Source of the DNA: DATHWB01 sp040880725
Lineage (GTDB): Bacteria; Actinomycetota; Acidimicrobiia; Spongiisociales; ZC4RG35
NCBI GenBank assembly: GCA_040880725.1
Contig: JBBDHV010000005.1
Span: forward strand, 1-64,000
DNA: 64,000 bases
Direction of reading: 5' to 3'
Below the pieces are notes generated by a model that was not told the origin of the DNA, did no database searches, and saw only the letters and a program-made list of their open reading frames with translations. The position numbers and the translations under genes were made by a program. Positions 24,552 to 32,548 of this stretch are shown piece after piece; the first letter of the stretch is position 1; the number at the start of each line of letters is the position of its first letter.

Positions 24552-25505
24552 ATGTCGAACGATGTGGATGAGGCGCTCATCGGACGGGCGGTCGGTTGTC
24601 TGGTCGGACTGGCGCTGGGTGATGCGTTGGGCGCCGCAGTCGAGTTTCAGGCGCCCGGGACGTTCCCTCCGGTCACAGGGATGCGCGGGGGAGGGCCGTT
24701 CGGGCTCACCGCAGGTCAATGGACCGACGACACCTCGATGGCCCTGGCATTGGCGGACTCGATCGTGGTCCGCGGCTGGGACCTCGAGGATCAGGCACGA
24801 CGCTATGTCCGATGGTGGCGGCACGGGGACTACTCGGTGACTGGCGAATGCTTCGACATCGGTATCACGACGGCGGCGGCCCTGGCGCGCTTCGAGGGAG
24901 GCATCCCCGCCCTGCAATCGGGAATCGGCGATCACCGCTCGGCGGGGAACGGCTCGATCATGCGCCTCGCCCCGGTCGCCATCGCCGCCTCTCATCGTTA
25001 CCCCGACGACCTGGCGGGCCTGGTGGAGCGCTGCGTCGATTCGAGTCGTCCCACGCACCGTGCGCCGCAGGCACTCTCGGCCTGTGCAGTGTTCGGAGTC
25101 GTGCTGGCTGCGCTGATCGCCGGCGAGGAACACCAGGTGATACTCGACCCTCGGTGGTCAGCCTGGGACGAGGTGAGGACGATCGTGAATCTGCATCCCG
25201 AGGTCGATGAGGTGATCTCGGGATCCCATGGGGAGCGAGAGCCGCCTGAGATCGTCGGCTCTGGCTACGTCGTCCGGTCTCTCGAGGCCGCGCTCTGGGC
25301 GTTCGGAAAACATCCGGATGCGCGGGGCAGTCTCCTTGTCGCCGTGAACCTCGGCGACGACGCGGATACGACGGGCGCGGTGTGCGGGCAGCTGAGCGGC
25401 GCGGCATGGGGGGTGGCGGGCCTCCCGGAGGACTGGCTCGGAATGCTGGCAGGTCGAGACGAGGTCGCCGCGATCGCCGCAGCACTCGTCGCCGGACCCA
25501 TCTGA
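24552..25505 (+). CDS. ADP-ribosylglycohydrolase family protein (DraG-like)
   Basis: Probably removes ADP-ribose from a protein or small-molecule acceptor. The dimagnesium-site motifs are intact: GLALGDALGAAVE near residue 20, GQWTDDTSMALALAD near 56, and LGDDADTTGAVCGQLSGA near 272. 317 residues. ATG 24552 is used; a GTG at 24549 directly precedes it. A second, degenerate homologue lies at 45868-46941. Cytoplasmic. Confidence 0.85.
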   Translation: MSNDVDEALIGRAVGCLVGLALGDALGAAVEFQAPGTFPPVTGMRGGGPFGLTAGQWTDDTSMALALADSIVVRGWDLEDQARRYVRWWRHGDYSVTGECFDIGITTAAALARFEGGIPALQSGIGDHRSAGNGSIMRLAPVAIAASHRYPDDLAGLVERCVDSSRPTHRAPQALSACAVFGVVLAALIAGEEHQVILDPRWSAWDEVRTIVNLHPEVDEVISGSHGEREPPEIVGSGYVVRSLEAALWAFGKHPDARGSLLVAVNLGDDADTTGAVCGQLSGAAWGVAGLPEDWLGMLAGRDEVAAIAAALVAGPI

Positions 25506-25594
25506 ACGGGGAGCGGGAGCCGGATCCTTCTTCGACGACTCGCCGCTCACGCACGTGTGTGGCATCGACAGAACGCCAAATGGGGTCTACCTTG

Positions 25595-26950
25595 ATGCGA
25601 GTGCGAAGGGTATGGGTGGGGTTGTTGCTCGTCGCCGCGCTAATTCCGGTTGCACCGGAGGAAGCCGTGGCGTGTTCTCCCCGGACGTTCACGTCGATCC
25701 AGCCCCCGGCGGTGGGGGCTGAGGTGGTCGCGCCCGAACCCGATATCTCCGAGGCCGGGACCCCGGCTCCCGATGAGGGTCCGGTGTCCGATGAGCAACC
25801 GTCTCCCGATGACTCGGCGCCAGGCGAAAGCGCCACCGACGAACCGGTCTACGACGAAACCACCGTTCCTGTCGAGGAACCGGCCGAAGCTGCGGCTGCG
25901 GCCGAAGCGCCGGCCGAACCCGCCGCCTGGACGCTTCCACCCCCCGTCTGTTCGTATGTCTATCGGATGGGATTTCCGGTCTTCGGAGGAGGGTCACCGG
26001 GTTGGTCGCTGTTCGGCGAGCCCAGGGACGGGGGCGCCCGTCTCCATGCGGGTGTCGACATACTCGCGCCCAAGATGACGCCGGTGGTGGCGGTCAGGTC
26101 AGGCACTGTCTCGACCGTCCGTGACACGCCGGGAGACTGCTGTTGGGTCGCGGTCCGACACGACGACGGATGGCTCTCGATGTACGTCCACCTCAACAAC
26201 GACACGGTGGGGACCAACGACGGGCAGGGGGTCGGTATCCGACCCGGGCTCAGCGAGGGTGTTCGGGTGGAGCAGGGAGAACTCCTGGGTTGGATCGGGG
26301 ACTCCGGGAACGCCGAGGGTGGTCCTCCTCACATCCACTTCGAGCTTCGGATGCCGTGGGGCGAACCGATCGATCCCGGACCGAGCCTCTACTCCGCCCG
26401 CCGCAGGGCGCACCCCGCCTCCCTCGACGGCCCGCTCGATGCGGCCTATTCGGGAGCCTTCATCGACTACGGCGCCGAATCGGCGGCGGACATCTTCGAC
26501 ACCGCAACGGCGCTCGGTCTCCCCTCGTGGTGCGATACCTGGGGGGTTCGAGCCTGCCCGGGGAACATCGCCACGCGAGAAGCGGTCAGTCGTTGGATCA
26601 CGGCCCTGACCGGCGACGTCGAGGCCCCGTTCCTCTACTTCACGCTGGAGCATCCCGTCGACGACCCTACGCCGTACCTGTCGGCGTACGCCACGTGTGA
26701 CACGCCTCCGGTGTGTAGTCAGCCGGTGACGCGCGGTGAGGTCGCGCAACTGGTGGTCAGCGCTCTCCAACCGGGTCTCGCGCTCGACCAGGCCGGCTCG
26801 ATCGCGCTCTTGCACTCCCACGGCCATGTCGATATGTGCGACCCCAGGGGACTCGACGCAACCGAAGAACTGACGCGAACATCGACCTTGCGAATGCTGC
26901 TGCGGGCATGGGGCTATCTCCACTCGCCGCCGTGCGGCCTCATCTCCTGA
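25595..26950 (+). CDS. secreted M23 (LytM) peptidase with SLH-like C-terminal region
   Basis: Exported cell-wall protein. Signal peptide VWVGLLLVAALIPVA, a low-complexity Pro/Glu/Ala linker (about residues 35-115), then an M23 zinc metallopeptidase domain with HAGVDIL and HIHFELRMPW (ligands His, Asp, His). The C-terminal 150 residues contain two stretches like S-layer homology motifs (FIDYGAESAADIFDTATALG with ATREAVSRWI, and QPVTRGEVAQLVVSAL). 451 residues from ATG 25595; a TACCTT box at 25588-25593 would instead place a leaderless start at GTG 25601. Probably peptidoglycan hydrolysis or division-related remodelling. Confidence 0.85.
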   Translation: MRVRRVWVGLLLVAALIPVAPEEAVACSPRTFTSIQPPAVGAEVVAPEPDISEAGTPAPDEGPVSDEQPSPDDSAPGESATDEPVYDETTVPVEEPAEAAAAAEAPAEPAAWTLPPPVCSYVYRMGFPVFGGGSPGWSLFGEPRDGGARLHAGVDILAPKMTPVVAVRSGTVSTVRDTPGDCCWVAVRHDDGWLSMYVHLNNDTVGTNDGQGVGIRPGLSEGVRVEQGELLGWIGDSGNAEGGPPHIHFELRMPWGEPIDPGPSLYSARRRAHPASLDGPLDAAYSGAFIDYGAESAADIFDTATALGLPSWCDTWGVRACPGNIATREAVSRWITALTGDVEAPFLYFTLEHPVDDPTPYLSAYATCDTPPVCSQPVTRGEVAQLVVSALQPGLALDQAGSIALLHSHGHVDMCDPRGLDATEELTRTSTLRMLLRAWGYLHSPPCGLIS

Positions 26951-26953
26951 CAG

Positions 26954-27001
26954 GGTCAGCGGATAGGCAGGCCGGCTACGCCGACTGTTTGTCTGTTCCG
27001 C
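26954..27001 (+). repeat. dispersed repeat, copy 2 of 3
   Basis: About 48 bp, starting four bases behind the M23 gene stop, nearly identical to the reverse complement of 15421-15469; its first 27 bases recur at 46972-46998. Its end overlaps a strong hairpin. Confidence 0.75.
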
Positions 27002-27026
27002 CCGAAAAAGCTTCGCTTTCGGGCGG
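26998..27026 (+). terminator. hairpin behind the M23 peptidase gene
   Basis: CCGCCCGAAA (26998-27007) pairs perfectly with TTTCGGGCGG (27017-27026) around a short AAGCTTCGC loop that can pair further. Probable transcription terminator separating the peptidase from the dap genes. Confidence 0.65.
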
Positions 27027-27090
27027 GAAGCCGACGGATGGGGCTCGCAGCTCGCCCGAACCCGCGCGGCTCCTGAGTAGCGTGCCGCGC

Positions 27091-28233
27091 ATGCGGCGCA
27101 ACCCGATCCTCGACCGCCTCGGCGGAAACCCCGTGACCCGCGTGCAGGACCTGGCGCGGGAGATGCGCTCGAAGGGCGTCGAACTCATCGACTTCTCCAT
27201 CGGAGATCCTCGCGAGCCGACTCCGCAATTCATCGCCGACGCCCTCAGGGCCGCCGTGCCCGGGGTTTCCCGGTATCCGACGACGAAAGGCTTGGCGGAG
27301 CTCCGGACGGCCATCGCCGGATATGTGCAGCGACGATTCGGAGTTGCCGTCGATCCAGCGACCCAGATCATCCCGACGACCGGTTCCAAGGAAGCGATCT
27401 TCTCGACGCCGTTGGCGTTCGTCGACCGGGAGGCGGGCGACGCAGTCGTCTGGGCGACCCCGGGCTATCCCATCTACGAACGCGGGGCGCTCCTCGCCGG
27501 GGCACGAGGCGTTGCGGTTCCCCTTTCGGGTGATTTCGTGTTCCGGCCCACCGACGTCTCCGACGCCGATTGGGGCGCTGCCTCCCTCGTGTGGGTGTGC
27601 TCGCCGCACAACCCGACCGGAGCGGTGACTTCTCCGGAGGTCCTCTCCGACTTCATCGCCCGGTGTCGGGACGCCGACGCCATCCTGTGTGCCGACGAGT
27701 GTTACGCCGATCTCTACGAGGGCCGGCCTCCGGCATCGGTGCTGGAGTTGGCAGGGGAAGGGAGCCGCGGCGTGTTGTCCTTTCTGAGCTTGTCGAAGCG
27801 GTCCGGGATGACGGGGTATCGGTCGGGGGCGGTGGTTGGCGATCCCGAGGCGATCGCCGCGTTGGCGATGTTGCGTACTGCGACGGGCACGGCTGCTCCG
27901 GAGTACACCCAGGCCGCGGCGATCGCCGCGTGGAGCGATGACGGGCACGCCACCGATCGGCGCGCCGTGTTCACCGAGAAGCGGCGGGTGTTGCGTGACA
28001 CGCTCACGGCTGCGGGACTCGCGGTCGTCGGTTCGGAGGCGGGTCTGTACGTCTGGGTGCGGGTGGACGACGATGTTGCCGCGTCCGAAGCGTTGCTCCG
28101 TGCCGGCATCGTCGTTTCCCCGGGCCGTGCCTTCGGCCCCGGCGGCGAAGGATTTCTGCGGTTGGCGCTCGTGCCGACCGTCGAGGAGTGTCAGTACGCC
28201 GCCCAGGCCGTTGTCGACGTGCTCGTCAGCTGA
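27091..28233 (+). CDS. dapC: succinyldiaminopimelate transaminase DapC
   Basis: Class I PLP aminotransferase converting N-succinyl-2-amino-6-oxopimelate to N-succinyl-diaminopimelate in lysine/DAP synthesis. IDFSIGDPREPTP, PTTGSKEAIF, SPHNPTGAV and the PLP-lysine segment SLSKRSGMTGYRSG near residue 236 are present. The assignment to DapC rather than another class I enzyme rests on the adjacent dapD and dapE genes. 380 residues from ATG 27091; a GTG at 27082 is close by. Confidence 0.85.
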   Translation: MRRNPILDRLGGNPVTRVQDLAREMRSKGVELIDFSIGDPREPTPQFIADALRAAVPGVSRYPTTKGLAELRTAIAGYVQRRFGVAVDPATQIIPTTGSKEAIFSTPLAFVDREAGDAVVWATPGYPIYERGALLAGARGVAVPLSGDFVFRPTDVSDADWGAASLVWVCSPHNPTGAVTSPEVLSDFIARCRDADAILCADECYADLYEGRPPASVLELAGEGSRGVLSFLSLSKRSGMTGYRSGAVVGDPEAIAALAMLRTATGTAAPEYTQAAAIAAWSDDGHATDRRAVFTEKRRVLRDTLTAAGLAVVGSEAGLYVWVRVDDDVAASEALLRAGIVVSPGRAFGPGGEGFLRLALVPTVEECQYAAQAVVDVLVS

Positions 28234-28294
28234 CTCCGATCCCGGGGCCGACTCGACGCGCTCTACTCTCGGCGTCGACGAGCGAGGGTGAGGC

Positions 28295-29101
28295 ATGTCG
28301 GACAGGTCGTTGATCGAAGATGCGTACGCGGGGCGCGTGCCCCTGGAAGAGGCGAGAGAGGCGGTGGACCGCGCGATCGAAGCCCTCGACAAGGGTGAGC
28401 TCCGCGTGGCCGAGAAGCACGACGGCACGTGGCGTGTGAACGAGTGGCTCAAACTGGCGATCCTGCTGTCGTTTCGACTCGGCGAGATGACTCGGATCGA
28501 CGCCGGCGATCTTCACTTTCATGACAAGATTCCGGTGAAGGACGATCTCGAGGGTCAGGGGGTGCGTGTGGTCCCACCGGGAATGGTGCGATACGGGGCA
28601 CATTGTGAGCCCGGTGTGATCGTGATGCCCGGGTTCGTCAACATCGGGGCCTACGTGGGCGCGGGAACGATGGTGGACACCTGGGCGACGGTCGGTTCCT
28701 GCGCGCAGATCGGCCGCAACGTCCATCTCGCGGGAGGAGTCGGGATCGGCGGCGTGCTGGAACCCCCGAACGCAACCCCGGTGATCGTGGAGGACGGCGC
28801 ATTCATCGGATCCCGGTGCATCGTCACCGAAGGAGCGCTGATCGGCGAGGGAGCGATTCTCGGCGCGAACACGACCATCACCGCTTCGATCCCCATCATC
28901 GACGTGACCAAGGACGAGCCGGTGGAGTACCGAGCAGAGGTTCCGCCCGGGGCGATCGTGGTGCAGGGCACCCGTCCCCGGACATTCCCCGGCGGCACGG
29001 TGCACCTCCAATGTGCGTACATCATCGGATGGCGCGAGGAGCGACACGATGAGAGGCTCGGCCTGAACGAGCATCTGCGCGAGCTCGGCGTGCAACTGTG
29101 A
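28295..29101 (+). CDS. dapD: tetrahydrodipicolinate N-succinyltransferase DapD
   Basis: Transfers succinyl from succinyl-CoA to tetrahydrodipicolinate. Left-handed beta-helix with hexapeptide repeats (VNIGAYVGAGTMVDTWATVG, then GVGIGGVLEPP). 268 residues: sequence and length follow the E. coli-type enzyme, not the longer (about 315 residue) DapD of Mycobacterium and Corynebacterium. GAGGGTGAGG precedes the ATG. Stop overlaps the dapE start (GTGA). Confidence 0.93.
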   Translation: MSDRSLIEDAYAGRVPLEEAREAVDRAIEALDKGELRVAEKHDGTWRVNEWLKLAILLSFRLGEMTRIDAGDLHFHDKIPVKDDLEGQGVRVVPPGMVRYGAHCEPGVIVMPGFVNIGAYVGAGTMVDTWATVGSCAQIGRNVHLAGGVGIGGVLEPPNATPVIVEDGAFIGSRCIVTEGALIGEGAILGANTTITASIPIIDVTKDEPVEYRAEVPPGAIVVQGTRPRTFPGGTVHLQCAYIIGWREERHDERLGLNEHLRELGVQL

Positions 29102-30135
29102 GCACCCTGACGGACACCGCCGCATGGCTGGTCGACATCCCATCCGAGACAGGGAACGAAACGGCCATCGTCGAGGCGATCGCTGAGCGCCTCAGCGGGA
29201 TGGACGAACACCGGATCGGCCGGTCACTCGTCGTGGGCCGGCCGACGGGCGGGCCGATGGTGCTGCTGGTGGGACACCTCGACACTGTTCCCTCCCAGGG
29301 CCAGGGTCCCGCCCGCGTCCTCGACGGCCACCTGAATGGGCTGGGGGCCGCCGACATGAAGGGCGGTTTGGCCGTGATGATCCATCTCCTGGAGGACGCG
29401 GACGTCGTCGCCGGGCCGTATGCGGTGGTGGGTGTGTTCTACGAGGCCGAGGAGGGTCCCATGGACGGCAACGGACTCGGGCCGGTGCTCGACGCCAACC
29501 CCTGGATGACCGACGCGGAGTTCGCGGTGGTTCTCGAACCGTCGGACGGCCAGATCCAGGTGGGGTGCAACGGCTCGATCAATGCCTCCGTGACGTTTTC
29601 GGGTTCGAGCGCCCATTCGGCCAGACCGTGGTGGGGCGAGAACGCCATCACCAAAGCAGGGGAGTGGCTCTCCGCGATGCACCGCCGGGAACCGGAGTTG
29701 CACGTGGTCGACGGCTTGGAATACCGGGAGGTGATGTCGGTCACCACCGCGTCAGGCGGAATTGCCCGCAATGTGATTCCGGATCGGTTCAGCCTCAACC
29801 TCAACTACAGGTTCGCCCCTGACCGCTCCGTCGACCGGGCGCTGGAGGTGCTTGGTTCGGTGTGCGCAGACGCCGATGGGTTCGAGGTAGTCGACGTCGC
29901 CCCGGCGGGCCCAGTCGAGGCGTCGCACCCCTTCGTCGCCACCCTCAGACGCGTGTCAGCTGCCGAACTCGCCGCGAAGCAGGGATGGACGGATGTCGCT
30001 CGCCTCGGCGTCTACGGGATCCCGGCGGTCAACTTCGGGCCGGGGCGGGCGAGCGAGGCACACCAGAAGGACGAGTTCGTCGCCCTCGCCGAGATCGAGT
30101 CGACGTTCACGGCATTGCGACGAGCCCTCACCTGA
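29098..30135 (+). CDS. dapE: succinyl-diaminopimelate desuccinylase DapE
   Basis: M20 zinc hydrolase releasing LL-diaminopimelate. Metal motifs LVGHLDTVPSQGQG near residue 60, GLGAADMKGGLAVM near 81, FYEAEEGPMDGNG near 118; the dimerisation domain begins around NGSINASVTFSG. 345 residues. GTG start overlaps the dapD stop, so dapC-dapD-dapE act as one unit for DAP and lysine supply to peptidoglycan. Confidence 0.92.
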   Translation: MSTLTDTAAWLVDIPSETGNETAIVEAIAERLSGMDEHRIGRSLVVGRPTGGPMVLLVGHLDTVPSQGQGPARVLDGHLNGLGAADMKGGLAVMIHLLEDADVVAGPYAVVGVFYEAEEGPMDGNGLGPVLDANPWMTDAEFAVVLEPSDGQIQVGCNGSINASVTFSGSSAHSARPWWGENAITKAGEWLSAMHRREPELHVVDGLEYREVMSVTTASGGIARNVIPDRFSLNLNYRFAPDRSVDRALEVLGSVCADADGFEVVDVAPAGPVEASHPFVATLRRVSAAELAAKQGWTDVARLGVYGIPAVNFGPGRASEAHQKDEFVALAEIESTFTALRRALT

Positions 30136-30207
30136 CCCGCACGCGTCGTCGCGAACCCTGGGTTCGGGACCACACCGGCCGTCGTCACCAGCCCGCGGTT
30201 GGAGCGA

Positions 30208-30441
30208 TCAGTGGGGCGAGACGGGTACGACCGACTGGAGCTTCTCGTCGTGGAACGCCCGCAGCGCCGGAGTCGTCAACCAGTGGCGGGCTTCTTCCAA
30301 CCGATCGATGCGGAAGTAGTCCCGAGCCGACGCCGCCTGGATGATGAGTCGAGCTGCTGCCTCCTCGACCTCCCAGACTTGTGCGCCCGGTCGCAGACCG
30401 AGGGTTCGGTAATAGTTGTGTTCCTCAGATGTGGTCGACAT
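30208..30441 (-). CDS. short J-domain-like protein lacking HPD
   Basis: 77 residues resembling a DnaJ domain: HNYYRTLGLRPGAQVWEVEEA at the front and LEEARHWLTTPALRAFHDEKL at the back match helices I and III-IV, but the HPD tripeptide needed to stimulate DnaK is absent (RLIIQAASARDYFRI in its place). Likely a structural or regulatory relative, not a co-chaperone. Three bases separate it from the membrane-protein gene upstream on the same strand. Confidence 0.6.
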   Translation of the reverse strand: MSTTSEEHNYYRTLGLRPGAQVWEVEEAAARLIIQAASARDYFRIDRLEEARHWLTTPALRAFHDEKLQSVVPVSPH

Positions 30442-30444
30442 GGC

Positions 30445-30735
30445 TTACCTGTCGACCGGTCGGTCCCGAACTTTCGCGGTCCGCACAAAGATCGCGAGCA
30501 CCGGCAGGATCACGAGTGCCGAGCGAGGGCGCAGGAGCACCACCAGCCCGCCGAGCACCAGCAGCCAGATCGTGCGCTTGTCGACCTTGACGAGGGAGGG
30601 GTAGGCAATCCAGATCGAGGCAAGCACCGCACCGACCCGCGCCAGGATCCCGGCGAGCGCGGAGTCGTCGGCATTCCACGCCCAGGCGGCGGCCGCCAGG
30701 AGACCAATGGTGGCGAGTGCCAGCGAGATGCGCAC
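30445..30735 (-). CDS. small membrane protein, unknown
   Basis: 96 residues with three or four hydrophobic segments (LALATIGLLAAAAWAW, VGAVLASIWIAYPSLV, IWLLVLGGLVVLL, ALVILPVLAIFV) and a basic end. No family recognised. GTG start 30735 with a TATATC box eight bases upstream and no Shine-Dalgarno, indicating a leaderless transcript, divergent from gatC. Confidence 0.6.
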   Translation of the reverse strand: MRISLALATIGLLAAAAWAWNADDSALAGILARVGAVLASIWIAYPSLVKVDKRTIWLLVLGGLVVLLRPRSALVILPVLAIFVRTAKVRDRPVDR

Positions 30736-30743
30736 CGGGCGAC

Positions 30744-30783
30744 GATATACGCGGGTTTGGGACCTGGCCTCCCTCCCTACACT
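30744..30783. promoter_or_regulatory. back-to-back leaderless promoters (membrane gene / gatC)
   Basis: In the 56-bp gap between divergent start codons lie TATATC on the minus strand (30749-30744, eight bases before GTG 30735) and TACACT on the plus strand (30778-30783, eight bases before ATG 30792). Both are -10-like boxes at the distance expected if transcription begins at the start codon. Confidence 0.55.
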
Positions 30784-30791
30784 GCCGGGCC

Positions 30792-31082
30792 ATGCCGATC
30801 GACATCGACATCGCCCATGTGGCCCGCCTCGCCCGACTCGAGCTGTCCGACTCTGATCTGGACCTCTATCGGAACCAACTCGGTGTCATTCTCGAGCACG
30901 CCGCCCGCGTGCAGGCCGTCGACACCGAGGGGATCGAACCGAGCGCCCACCCGCTCGAAATGACCAACACCTTCCGCCCGGATGAAGTGCGCGCATCTCT
31001 CGACCGCGACGAGGTGCTCTCCCAGGCGCCGGAATCCCGGGACGGGTACTTCGTCGTACCTCCCGCGCTCGATCAGGACTGA
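30792..31082 (+). CDS. gatC: aspartyl/glutamyl-tRNA amidotransferase subunit C
   Basis: Small stabilising subunit of GatCAB, which amidates mischarged Glu-tRNA-Gln and Asp-tRNA-Asn. IAHVARLARLELSDSDLDLY at the start and the typical ending with SQAPESRDGYFVVPP. 96 residues, normal. ATG 30792 without Shine-Dalgarno; TACACT box eight bases upstream. gatA begins two bases after its stop. Confidence 0.93.
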   Translation: MPIDIDIAHVARLARLELSDSDLDLYRNQLGVILEHAARVQAVDTEGIEPSAHPLEMTNTFRPDEVRASLDRDEVLSQAPESRDGYFVVPPALDQD

Positions 31083-31084
31083 GG

Positions 31085-32548
31085 ATGGCCGACCTCACGA
31101 TCACTCAGGCTGGGATCGAGCTTCGGACCGGCTCACTCACAGCCTCCGACCTCCTCGAACGGACACTCGAACGGGCGGCATTCACCGAGGCAGAGCTCCA
31201 TGCGTATCTCACCCTCGACCAGGACCGGGCCCGAACGGCCGCTGCCCAGTCCGATGCACGGTTCGCCGACTCCGAGCCCCTCGGTCCGCTCGACGGCATC
31301 CCGATTGCGCTCAAGGACAACCTGTGCACCCGGGGTACCGAGACGACCTGCGCCTCGCAGATTCTGTCGGGTTATCACCCGCCCTATGACGCAACGGTCG
31401 TGGCTCGTTTGCGGGCGGGCGGTGCGGTACTCACCGGGAAGACGAATCTCGACGAATTCGCAATGGGATCGTCGACCGAGAACTCGGCGTACGGGCCGAC
31501 GAGGAACCCCTGGGATCCGACCAGGGTTCCCGGCGGGTCGTCGGGAGGGTCGGCGGCCGCGGTGGCCGTCGGATCCGCGCTGGCTGCGCTGGGTTCGGAC
31601 ACCGGAGGCTCCATTCGCCAACCCGCCGCGCTGTGCGGTGTCGTCGGCGTCAAGCCGACCTACGGTCTGGTCTCTCGCTACGGACTCATCGCATTCGGGT
31701 CGTCCCTGGATCAGATCGGACCCTTCGCCCGGACTGTTGGCGACGCCGCGACCGTTCTCGGAGTGATCGCTGGTCACGACCCGCTCGACGCCACCTCGTG
31801 GCGGGGCGAATACCCCGAGGTCGGTACCCACCTCGAGACAGGGGTGGCGGGAATGCGGGTCGGCGTGATCCGAGAACTGGGTGGCGAGGGATATGAACCA
31901 CAGGTCACCGAGACGTCTCGCCGGATGCTCGACCAGCTGTCCGACGCCGGTGCGGAGATCGTCGAGGTCTCGATTCCGACGTGCGACGTTGCATTGTCGA
32001 CCTACTACCTGATCGCTCCCGCAGAAGCCTCGGCCAACCTCGCCCGTTTCGACGGGATCCGCTACGGGTCGCGAGTCGAGGGAGGGACCGCCGAGGAGAT
32101 GATGGCGCGTACCCGGGCCGAGGGGTTCGGGCCGGAGGTGACCAGGAGGATTCTGCTCGGCACCTATGCACTTTCGGCCGGCTATTACGACGCGTTCTAC
32201 GGTCAGGCGCAGAAGGTGCGGACACTGGTGAAGCAGCAGTTTGCCGCCGCCTACGAAAAGGTGGACGTACTGGTCTCACCGACGAGTCCCACCGTGGCGT
32301 TCGAACTCGAAGCCAAGACCGAGGATCCGTTGGCGATGTACTTGTCCGATGTGTGCAACATCCCCGCCAACCTCGCCGGCCATCCAGCGATGACGGTGCC
32401 GATCGGACTCGACACTGCCGGATTGCCGATCGGGTTTCAGGTGATGGCACCTGCCCTGGGCGAGGCCACCATGTTCGGTGTGGCAGCGGAGGTCGAACGC
32501 CTCGCGGGATTCGTGGCACGACCTCCGATGACGGAAGTGCCGACGTGA
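31085..32548 (+). CDS. gatA: aspartyl/glutamyl-tRNA amidotransferase subunit A
   Basis: Amidase subunit that releases ammonia from glutamine for tRNA amidation. The Ser-cisSer-Lys triad is visible: Lys in IPIALKDNLC near residue 77, GGSSGGSAAAVA near 152 and GSDTGGSIRQPA near 171. 487 residues, normal. Middle gene of gatCAB; its stop overlaps the gatB start (GTGA). Confidence 0.95.
   Translation: MADLTITQAGIELRTGSLTASDLLERTLERAAFTEAELHAYLTLDQDRARTAAAQSDARFADSEPLGPLDGIPIALKDNLCTRGTETTCASQILSGYHPPYDATVVARLRAGGAVLTGKTNLDEFAMGSSTENSAYGPTRNPWDPTRVPGGSSGGSAAAVAVGSALAALGSDTGGSIRQPAALCGVVGVKPTYGLVSRYGLIAFGSSLDQIGPFARTVGDAATVLGVIAGHDPLDATSWRGEYPEVGTHLETGVAGMRVGVIRELGGEGYEPQVTETSRRMLDQLSDAGAEIVEVSIPTCDVALSTYYLIAPAEASANLARFDGIRYGSRVEGGTAEEMMARTRAEGFGPEVTRRILLGTYALSAGYYDAFYGQAQKVRTLVKQQFAAAYEKVDVLVSPTSPTVAFELEAKTEDPLAMYLSDVCNIPANLAGHPAMTVPIGLDTAGLPIGFQVMAPALGEATMFGVAAEVERLAGFVARPPMTEVPT

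Noticed and set aside
21626..24580. A nearly 3-kb open frame on the minus strand
   Set aside because: Beyond the last 50 codons it is the exact antisense of ligA, with His/Arg/Gln-rich shadow composition; only the tail at 21626-21778 resembles protein.
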